This document shows, piece after piece, positions 6,245-11,665 of a stretch of DNA of 12,760 nucleotides. Source of the stretch: an uncultured Oscillibacter sp. (GTDB lineage: Bacteria > Bacillota > Clostridia > Oscillospirales > Oscillospiraceae); the NCBI RefSeq assembly GCF_910587525.1, contig NZ_CAJULS010000065.1, forward strand, positions 1 through 12,760, given 5' to 3'. The position numbers and the translations under genes were made by a program. Below the pieces are notes generated by a model. It saw only the letters and a list, made by a program, of their open reading frames with translations, was not told the DNA's origin and did not search any database. Position 1 is the stretch's first letter. Every line of letters begins with the position of its first letter.

Positions 6245-7429
6245 ATGAAAATTCTCATCACCTCCGACTGGTACAGCCCCGCCGTCAACGGGGTGGTCAC
6301 GTCGGTAAAAAATCTCCGCCGGGAGCTGGAGCGGCGGGGCCATGAGGTCCGGGTGCTGACCCTCTCCCAGAGCCGCCGCTCCTGGGAAAAGGACGGCGTG
6401 ACATACCTGGGCTCCATCGCCGCGGGACTGGTATACCCCGGCGCCCGGCTGCGCACGGCTCTGGCCGGAAAGCAGGTGCGGGAGTTGATTGCCTGGGGGC
6501 CGGACGTGGTCCATTCCCAGTGCGAATTCTCCACCTTCTTCCTGGCCCGGCGCATCACGGAGGAGCTGGACATCCCCCTGGTCCACACCTATCACACGGT
6601 GTACGAGGACTACACCCACTACTTCTCCCCCAGCGTCCGGTTCGGGCGGCAGGCGGTAGCGGTGTTCTCCCGGTGGGTGGCGGCCCGGACAGACTGCCTC
6701 ATCGCCCCCACCGGCAAGGTGCGGATGCTGCTGCAAAAATACGGCGTCCGCTGCCCAGTGTTCGTGGTGCCCTCCGGCATCGACCTCACTCCCTTCAGTC
6801 GTGAGGCGGACCCCTGGCGGTCGGCGGTGCTGCGGGCCAGCCTGGAGATCCCGGAGGAGCGGACCATTCTGGTCTCCGTGGGCCGGCTGGCGGAGGAGAA
6901 GAACATCGACGAGCTGCTGCGCAGCCGCGCCGCCATGGGGGATGTTCCGGTGACGCTGCTGATCGTGGGAGACGGTCCCGACCGCCCGCGGCTGGAGCGG
7001 GAGGCCGCCGCCCTGGGCCTCACGGCTCCGGATGTGATCTTCGCCGGTATGGTACCCCCGGAGCAGGTATCGGACTGGTATCAGCTGGGGGACCTGTTCG
7101 TCAGCGCCTCCACCAGCGAGACCCAGGGTCTGACCTACATCGAGGCGCTGGCCGCCGGCGTCCCCGCCCTGTGCCGGGCGGACCCCTGCCTCACCGGTGT
7201 CGTCCGGAACGGGGAGAACGGCTGGCAGTACCGGGACCAGGCGGACTTCCAGACAAGGCTCTCGGAGTTCCTCTCCCAGCCCCACCGCCGGGAGCGGCTG
7301 TCCCGGAGCGCCCGGGCCTCGGCGGAGGAGTTCTCCGCCCAGCGCTTCGCGGAGCGGGCGGAGGCCATCTATGTTGAGCAGATCGCCCGCCACGCCGTTG
7401 AAAGCCGCTGTCAGGGGGTTTCCGCATGA
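6245..7429 (+). CDS. GT4 glycosyltransferase, probable monoglycosyl-diacylglycerol synthase
   Basis: A 394-residue GT-B enzyme. The N-terminal Rossmann domain starts MKILITSDWYSPAVNGVV, where the NGVV loop (15-18) is the usual acceptor-side glycine loop. HTYHTVYEDYTHYF (114-127) is characteristic of the diacylglycerol glucosyltransferase/PimA-like branch. The donor domain has R214 and K219 in VGRLAEEKN and the EX7E motif E292...E300 (ETQGLTYIE). Enzymes of this type transfer a sugar from a nucleotide donor to diacylglycerol at the inner membrane surface. The ATG at 6245 is chosen because the fold starts there and AGGGA lies at 6234-6238; an upstream ATG at 6212 adds 11 unrelated residues. It is the first gene after the strong promoter and overlaps the next by 4 nt. 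The family is confident; the lipid acceptor is inferred. Confidence 0.8.
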   Translation: MKILITSDWYSPAVNGVVTSVKNLRRELERRGHEVRVLTLSQSRRSWEKDGVTYLGSIAAGLVYPGARLRTALAGKQVRELIAWGPDVVHSQCEFSTFFLARRITEELDIPLVHTYHTVYEDYTHYFSPSVRFGRQAVAVFSRWVAARTDCLIAPTGKVRMLLQKYGVRCPVFVVPSGIDLTPFSREADPWRSAVLRASLEIPEERTILVSVGRLAEEKNIDELLRSRAAMGDVPVTLLIVGDGPDRPRLEREAAALGLTAPDVIFAGMVPPEQVSDWYQLGDLFVSASTSETQGLTYIEALAAGVPALCRADPCLTGVVRNGENGWQYRDQADFQTRLSEFLSQPHRRERLSRSARASAEEFSAQRFAERAEAIYVEQIARHAVESRCQGVSA

Positions 7430-8013
7430 GCCGGCCCGTGGAAAGAACCGTCTTCCAGGCCGTGTCCGCCATCGGGTTTCTCCTGTGCGTGGCGGTGGCC
7501 CTGTGGGGGTGGCAGACCGGCGTGCTGACCTCCCAGGAGCGGCTGGAGGCGCTGGTCGCCAGCCTGGGGATCGCCGGGGCGCTGCTGTTTACCGTCTTTC
7601 AGGCGGTGCAGGTAGTGGTGCCCGTTCTGCCGGGGGGACTAGGGTGCCTGGTGGGCGTGGTTCTGTTCGGCCCGGTGTGGGGCTTTGTCTACAACTACGT
7701 AGGCATCTGCATCGGCTCCCTCATGGCCTTCGCCGTGGCCCGAAACTGCGGCAAGCCCCTGCTGTCCCTCCTCTTCTCGGAGAAGACCATCCAAAAGTAC
7801 AGCCAGTGGGCGGAGGAGCGGAACCGATTTGCCCGGCTCTTTGCCCTGGCCATCTTTCTGCCGGTGGCGCCGGACGATTTCCTGTGCTACCTGGCGGGCA
7901 CCACGGACATGAGCTGGCGGCGGTATACCGCCATCATTCTCCTTGGCAAGCCCTTCGCCATCGCCCTGTACAGCCTGGGGCTGACCGCCGTCTGGCAGAT
8001 GATTGTCCGTTGA
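7426..8013 (+). CDS. TVP38/TMEM64 (DedA-superfamily, VTT domain) membrane protein
   Basis: A 195-residue integral membrane protein. It has an N-terminal TM helix (about 10-28) and a VTT core with a proline-rich re-entrant segment (VVVPVLPGGLG, 63-73), FGPVWGFVYNYVGICIGSLMA (81-101), a charged loop and the conserved FLPVAPDDFLCYLAG (144-158). The FGP-G-N-G-IGS and P-DD-CYLAG patterns are the diagnostic parts of the TVP38 branch. DedA/VTT proteins include undecaprenyl-phosphate and phospholipid translocases and scramblases. Its ATG overlaps the preceding glycosyltransferase stop (ATGA), so coupled translation is likely. Placed between two probable glycolipid synthases it could move lipid substrates or products across the membrane; that job is inference, the family call is firm. 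Confidence 0.85.
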   Translation: MSRPVERTVFQAVSAIGFLLCVAVALWGWQTGVLTSQERLEALVASLGIAGALLFTVFQAVQVVVPVLPGGLGCLVGVVLFGPVWGFVYNYVGICIGSLMAFAVARNCGKPLLSLLFSEKTIQKYSQWAEERNRFARLFALAIFLPVAPDDFLCYLAGTTDMSWRRYTAIILLGKPFAIALYSLGLTAVWQMIVR

Positions 8014-8162
8014 GGACATGCCCGGGGATTTGAAAAAATTTTCCGTCATAAATCGACGGTTACCGTAAAAACTGATTCTGGATCAAAAAAGCGGACGGAG
8101 ACGCCCGGCTGGATTTGTGCGCCCAAAAACGGATTTCCGGGGCGCGGTAAGGAGAGGACGTC

Positions 8163-9206
8163 ATGAAAATCTACATTTACAGCGGCGGAGAGAAACTGGT
8201 GGGCCGCAGCGGCGTGGGACAGGCCATCCGCCACCAGCGGGAGTGCCTGCGGCGGGCGGAGATCGAGACTTCCTCCCGCTGGACGAAGGACGCCGCCGCC
8301 GTCCATGTGAACACCGTTCTGCCGGACTCCGTTCTGGCGGCCCTGGGCGCCCGCCTGCGGGGGAGGAAGGTGGTCTGGTACGGCCACTCCACCATGGAGG
8401 ACTTCCGGGGCTCCTTCAAGGGTTCCGACGCCCTGGCCCCCCTGTTCCGGCAGTGGATCAGGTTCTGCTACGGCCTGGGGGACGTGGTACTGACCCCCAC
8501 GGAGTACTCCCGGCAGCTGCTGGAGAGCTACGGCCTCAAGCGCCCGGTTTACAGCATCTCCAACGGCGTGGACACGGAATACTTCCGTCCGGACCCCGCC
8601 GCCCGGGCCGCCTTCCGGAGGCGGTACGCCCTGGAGGAGAACGCGCGGACGGTGATCTCCGTGGGCCACACCATCGCCCGGAAGGGCCTGCCGGAGTTTC
8701 TGGATCTGGCGCGGCGGATTCCTTCCGCCCGGTTTTTGTGGTTCGGCTGGACAGATCCCCGCCTGATTCCCCAGGAGATCGTCCGGGCCATTGAAAACGC
8801 CCCCGCCAATGTCCATTTCCCCGGCTTTGTGGACCGGGAGCGGCTGCGGGAGGCCTACTGCGGCGCGGACGTGTTCGCCTTCATGAGCCATGAGGAGACC
8901 GAGGGCATCGTGGTGCTGGAGGCCCTGGCCTGCGGCATTCCCACGGTGGTACGGAACATTCCCGTGTACGGCGGCTGGCTCGAGGACGGCAAAAATGTAT
9001 ACAAGGCGTCAAATACCGGCGAATTTCAACAGAGCGTTGAGGGCATCCTCGCAGGCTCCCTGCCGGACCTGACCTCTGCGGGCCGGGCCACGGCGGAGAG
9101 CCGGAGCCTGGAGGCCGTGGGGAGCCAGCTGCGAGATATCTACTGCCGGGAGCGGATTCTGCCGCCCCTGCCCTCCCCCGTGCGGCAGCGGCATGTCCGG
9201 GCGTAA
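8163..9206 (+). CDS. GT4 glycosyltransferase, CpoA/LafB-like, probable second glycolipid glycosyltransferase
   Basis: A 347-residue GT-B enzyme that lacks the long N-terminal part of many GT4 proteins. Visible features are the acceptor-side loop SGVGQAIRHQ (16-25), HSTMEDFRGSF (75-85), the donor-site basic residues R173-K174 in IARKG, and an EX7E motif E245...E253 (ETEGIVVLE). The length, the SGVGQA start and the HST segment resemble the CpoA/LafB group, which adds a second sugar to monoglucosyl-diacylglycerol in Gram-positives. The partner enzyme two genes upstream fits that pathway. AAGGAGAGG at 8149-8157 supports the ATG at 8163. The 149-nt gap before it holds a small CCGTC/GACGG hairpin (8043-8059) but no convincing promoter, so it is probably read from the upstream promoter. 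Acceptor and sugar are inferred. Confidence 0.78.
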   Translation: MKIYIYSGGEKLVGRSGVGQAIRHQRECLRRAEIETSSRWTKDAAAVHVNTVLPDSVLAALGARLRGRKVVWYGHSTMEDFRGSFKGSDALAPLFRQWIRFCYGLGDVVLTPTEYSRQLLESYGLKRPVYSISNGVDTEYFRPDPAARAAFRRRYALEENARTVISVGHTIARKGLPEFLDLARRIPSARFLWFGWTDPRLIPQEIVRAIENAPANVHFPGFVDRERLREAYCGADVFAFMSHEETEGIVVLEALACGIPTVVRNIPVYGGWLEDGKNVYKASNTGEFQQSVEGILAGSLPDLTSAGRATAESRSLEAVGSQLRDIYCRERILPPLPSPVRQRHVRA

Positions 9207-9225
9207 ATGCGGAAGAAAATACACA

Positions 9226-9257
9226 GGGCGGGAGGCGCCGGAAGGCGCCTCCCGCCT
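9226..9257. terminator. Hairpin between convergent genes, probable two-way terminator
   Basis: A perfect 13-bp stem (9227-9239 with 9244-9256) plus a G-T closing pair has a GGAA loop. It lies 20 nt after the glycosyltransferase stop and downstream of the minus-strand Rrf2 gene. The T-runs are weak: TCAGCTTG on the plus side, TATTTTCTTC about five bases beyond the stem on the minus side. Efficiency in either direction is uncertain. Confidence 0.55.
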
Positions 9258-9371
9258 CAGCTTGCCGAAAAACGGTCAAACAGGACAAAAAAGGTCACAG
9301 ATTAAGCGGGGGAGCACGAGGGGCGGCGCCCGCCTCGTATGGGATCAAATGTCTGCAAACGGCTGCTCCGC

Positions 9372-9806
9372 CTATTGGGAAACCCTGCGGCGGTAGTCCT
9401 CCACAATCTCCTTTAAGGTTGTGGATTGCAGGCTTGCTGCCAAATCTCCCCGGATCTTCTCGTAAGACGCGTCCAGAACTCCGTGGATATTTCTTCCAAC
9501 CGGGCAGAAGGGCGACGGTGCGGAGTGAATCCCGATCAGCTTATCCAGCGCGCCGGGCTCAACCGCCATGCAGACCCGATACAGGCTGATCTGGTCAAGG
9601 GAACAGCCGATCTCCGCTCCGCCCCTTCCGGATTTGACAGATATAATGCCGGCCTTTTTCAAGGCGCTCATAATGCCGCGGACCACGACGGGGTTGCACC
9701 CCGTTGAAAGCGACAGCAGCTCGCTTGTCACCCGCCTGCCGCCGCCGTATTCATTGATAAAGACCAGGCAGTGAACCGCGATGGAGCACTTTGTACTGAT
9801 ATGCAC
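9372..9806 (-). CDS. Rrf2-family transcriptional regulator
   Basis: A 144-residue winged-helix regulator beginning HISTKCSIAVHCLVFI, the typical Rrf2 start. It has the DNA-recognition part around CNPVVVRGIMSALKKAGI (37-54) and the wing KSGRGGAEI (58-66). The GTG at 9804-9806 is chosen because the mRNA reads TGGAGGTGGA just before it; an ATG at 9839 would put 11 unrelated residues in front of the conserved start. Six cysteines (7, 13, 37, 68, 79, 101) do not form the three-cysteine cluster of IscR/NsrR, so Fe-S binding is not evident; the sequence is closer to YwnA-like members. It is divergent from a flavodoxin-ferredoxin gene, and two matching dyads lie between them, so it probably controls both genes. 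The signal is unknown. Confidence 0.87.
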   Translation of the reverse strand: MHISTKCSIAVHCLVFINEYGGGRRVTSELLSLSTGCNPVVVRGIMSALKKAGIISVKSGRGGAEIGCSLDQISLYRVCMAVEPGALDKLIGIHSAPSPFCPVGRNIHGVLDASYEKIRGDLAASLQSTTLKEIVEDYRRRVSQ

Positions 9807-9829
9807 AGCTTCCACCTCCAGACAGTTTG

Positions 9830-9858
9830 AGCATACCATAAAATCCGGCTGGTGTAAA
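9830..9858 (-). promoter_or_regulatory. Promoter of the Rrf2 gene
   Basis: On the minus strand TTTACA (9858-9853), a 17-nt spacer and TATGCT (9835-9830) preceded by TG (9838-9837) form an extended -10 promoter. The start would fall near 9823, just ahead of the ribosome binding site at 9812-9819. The -35 box lies inside the first dyad, so autorepression is likely. Confidence 0.65.
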
Positions 9859-9873
9859 TCTTGACATTACACC
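9851..9873. promoter_or_regulatory. Dyad operator 1 of the Rrf2/EFR1 intergenic region
   Basis: GGTGTAA-N9-TTACACC is a perfect 7-bp inverted repeat. It contains the -35 box of the plus-strand promoter and overlaps the -35 box of the minus-strand promoter. It shares the TGTAA-N9-TTACA core with the second dyad. Confidence 0.72.
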
Positions 9874-9889
9874 CCGGAGACGGTATACT
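9861..9889 (+). promoter_or_regulatory. Consensus sigma-A promoter of the EFR1-type gene
   Basis: A perfect TTGACA (9861-9866), a 17-nt spacer and TATACT (9884-9889) predict a start near 9896, leaving a leader of about 34 nt. The -35 lies within dyad 1 and the start within dyad 2, so this intrinsically strong promoter is probably held off by repression. Confidence 0.8.
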
Positions 9890-9893
9890 ATTG

Positions 9894-9914
9894 ATGTAAT
9901 TCTAAATATTACAT
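9894..9914. promoter_or_regulatory. Dyad operator 2 of the Rrf2/EFR1 intergenic region
   Basis: ATGTAAT-N7-ATTACAT is a perfect 7-bp inverted repeat covering the predicted start site of the plus-strand promoter. Its core is TGTAA-N9-TTACA, identical in form to dyad 1, and the two centres are 42 bp apart (four helical turns). Confidence 0.72.
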
Positions 9915-9929
9915 ATTGGAGGCGGACAA

Positions 9930-10700
9930 ATGAGCTTTTACAAACTGATTTTCAGTCCCACAGGCGGTACGGAGAAAGTGGCCGCCGCACTTGCCCAGGC
10001 ATGGAGCCAGCCCGCGGAAACCGTTGATCTCTCCAACGCCGGGAGCAATTTTTCAAAATGCGCCTTTGGGGACGGCGATACTGTGCTGATCGCAGTACCG
10101 TCTTTTGGAGGGCGCGTTCCAAAATTGGCGGCTGAGCGTCTGGCGGAGATCAAGGGCGGCTCCGCAAAGTGTGTTCTCGTATGCGTATACGGAAACCGCG
10201 CCTATGAGGATACCCTGGCGGAGCTGGCGGACATCGCCGAAAGCTGCGGCTTTCGCGTGACTGCCGCAGTCTCAGCCATTGCCGAGCACTCCATCATACA
10301 CCAGTATGCCGCGGGACGTCCCGATGCAAGGGACATGGAGACGCTGGCGGCATTTTCAAAACAGATTCAGGAAAAGTTAGCCCTCCCCGGAATTCCTCAA
10401 AAACCGGAGATTCCAGGCAGCCGGCCCTATAAAAAGGCGGGAGGCGCGGGACTGGCCCCGAAGGCGGACAAAAACTGCGTGAACTGCGGGCTGTGCACGA
10501 AGAACTGCCCCGCCGGAGCAATTGATCCATCCAATGTGAAATCGTGCAGCAAAGGCAAATGTATCTCCTGTATGCGGTGTGTCGCGCAATGTCCGCATCA
10601 GGCCAGAAGGGTGAACGGAGCAATGGTCTCGGCCGCGGCGCTGGCGCTCAAAAAGGCCTGCGCCGGGAGAAAGGAACCCGAATTATTCATTGCGGTTTAG
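9930..10700 (+). CDS. EFR1-type flavodoxin/2[4Fe-4S] ferredoxin fusion
   Basis: A 256-residue two-domain redox protein. The N-terminal flavodoxin-like domain (about 1-155) has the FMN phosphate loop SPTGGTEKVA (9-18) and later flavin-contact loops PSFGGRVP (57-64) and VYGNRAYEDTL (86-96). The C-terminal ferredoxin domain has two complete [4Fe-4S] motifs: C183, C186, C189, C193 and C211, C214, C217, C221, with the second CxxCxxCxxxCP partners present. No membrane segment is seen, so it is probably cytosolic. Such EFR1-family proteins are common in anaerobes and their physiological partners are mostly unknown; short-range electron transfer between flavin and clusters is the expected activity. 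The start is set by GGAGG at 9918-9922. Its divergent Rrf2 neighbour and two operators suggest redox- or stress-dependent expression. Base composition looks less GC-rich than in the flanking genes. Confidence 0.87.
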   Translation: MSFYKLIFSPTGGTEKVAAALAQAWSQPAETVDLSNAGSNFSKCAFGDGDTVLIAVPSFGGRVPKLAAERLAEIKGGSAKCVLVCVYGNRAYEDTLAELADIAESCGFRVTAAVSAIAEHSIIHQYAAGRPDARDMETLAAFSKQIQEKLALPGIPQKPEIPGSRPYKKAGGAGLAPKADKNCVNCGLCTKNCPAGAIDPSNVKSCSKGKCISCMRCVAQCPHQARRVNGAMVSAAALALKKACAGRKEPELFIAV

Positions 10701-10725
10701 AAGCTGTATTCACAGGCGATGAACG

Positions 10726-10746
10726 CCGTCCGGACGGGTCTTTTTT
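10726..10746 (+). terminator. Weak terminator candidate after the EFR1-type gene
   Basis: The palindrome CCGTCCGGACGG (10726-10737) can form a 4-bp stem with a 4-nt loop and is followed by GTC and six T (10741-10746). The T-run is good but the stem is short; the stronger hairpin at 10809 may do most of the work. Confidence 0.35.
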
Positions 10747-10808
10747 CGCGCCGGTCTTCGTAAAATTTTCTTGAAATACATCCAGCATTTCCCGCCGGTG
10801 AATACAGC

Positions 10809-10845
10809 AAAGAGGCCGCACAGCCTGGCTGTGCGGCCTCTTTTT
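10809..10845. terminator. Strong terminator between convergent genes, overlapping the methyltransferase stop
   Basis: A near-continuous 17-nt inverted repeat (10809-10825 with 10827-10843), folding to about 15 bp with a tiny loop, is followed by TTTTT on the plus strand and by CTCTTTG on the minus strand. It ends plus-strand transcription from the EFR1-type gene and could also end the minus-strand operon, whose stop codon is at 10844-10846. Confidence 0.8.
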
Positions 10846-11665
10846 ATAATCTCCGGAAGACATGGATGCGGAAGGAGATGGTGACGTCCAGGGTCTCCAA
10901 CGCCGCCAGCCGCTCCCCGCCGGACCGGGGCGTTTTCCAGTAATAGGGGGTCATGCGGAACAGATTCCGGATATCCGTTTGATTGGGCAGAGTGACGGCG
11001 CTGTCAACCGGGACGATCCGCTCATAGGCAAAACCCTCGTAGGGCGTCTCCTTCTCCTCGTTGGGGTAGGGACGGTCATACAGCACCTCTTTCAGCTCCC
11101 ACAGGTGCCGCTCCCCGGGGACCACGTACATAAACACGCCGCCGGGCCGGAGCACCCGGCGGAACTCCTCCAGAGCCAGGGGGGAGAAGCAGTCCAGCAG
11201 GATATCCGCGGCCCCGTCCGCCAAAGGCAGGCGGTAGGAGGAAGCCACGGCGAACTCCACGCCCTTCTCCCGCTTCGCCGCGGAGCGGAGAATGAACTTG
11301 GAAATGTCCGTCCCCGCCATGCGGGGCGCTCTTCCAGCGTTCCGCATGGCCTGAAAAATACCGGCGGTGTAGTAGCCCTCGCCGCAGCCGGCGTCCAGGA
11401 TCACCGGAGATTCGCCGCACTCGGCCAAAACCTGACAACAGAGCGTATTCAAAAGCAGCTCGTAATACCCTCTGGACAGGAATTCCCGCCGGGCCAACGC
11501 CATTTGCCGGTCATCGCCGGGGGCGGCGGAGTGCTTCTGATTGGGCGGCAGCAGGTAGGCGTAGCCCTCCCTGGCCAGGTCATAGCTGTGGCCGGAGGGA
11601 CAGACACAGGCCCGCTCTCCCCGCTCCAGGCCCGCCCCGCAGATGGGACACCGGAAGAGGCTCAT
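10844..11665 (-). CDS. rlmA: 23S rRNA (guanine-N1)-methyltransferase, RlmA-like
   Basis: A 273-residue SAM-dependent methyltransferase. The N-terminal zinc ribbon has C6, C9, C22 and H26 (CPICG...CPSGH), the same ligand pattern as RlmA. LPPNQKHSAAPGDD (about 39-52) is the conserved RlmA linker. The Rossmann fold has motif I ILDAGCGEGYY, then GTDISK and a DCFSPL segment. RlmA(I) methylates G745 and RlmA(II)/TlrB G748 of 23S rRNA helix 35; which applies cannot be told from this sequence alone. The ATG at 11663-11665 is chosen for its AAAGGAGG (rc of 11670-11677) and because the zinc ribbon starts there; an upstream in-frame start lies within the coding sequence of the MATE gene. It overlaps the MATE stop by 4 nt, so the two genes are coupled. 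Confidence 0.87.
   Translation of the reverse strand: MSLFRCPICGAGLERGERACVCPSGHSYDLAREGYAYLLPPNQKHSAAPGDDRQMALARREFLSRGYYELLLNTLCCQVLAECGESPVILDAGCGEGYYTAGIFQAMRNAGRAPRMAGTDISKFILRSAAKREKGVEFAVASSYRLPLADGAADILLDCFSPLALEEFRRVLRPGGVFMYVVPGERHLWELKEVLYDRPYPNEEKETPYEGFAYERIVPVDSAVTLPNQTDIRNLFRMTPYYWKTPRSGGERLAALETLDVTISFRIHVFRRL

Noticed and set aside
6116..7393. A 425-codon minus-strand open frame opposite the first glycosyltransferase
   Set aside because: The plus strand has a clear GT4 enzyme with EX7E motif; the antisense product is low-complexity and runs into the promoter region.
8014..8162. A possible internal promoter before the second glycosyltransferase (TTTGAAAA near 8029-8036)
   Set aside because: No acceptable -10 lies at the right distance; the gene is more simply read through from upstream.
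9317..9337. A hairpin (ACGAGG/CCTCGT ends) as terminator of the Rrf2 gene
   Set aside because: The stem has internal mismatches and no T-run follows closely on the minus strand; the hairpin at 9226-9257 is a better candidate.
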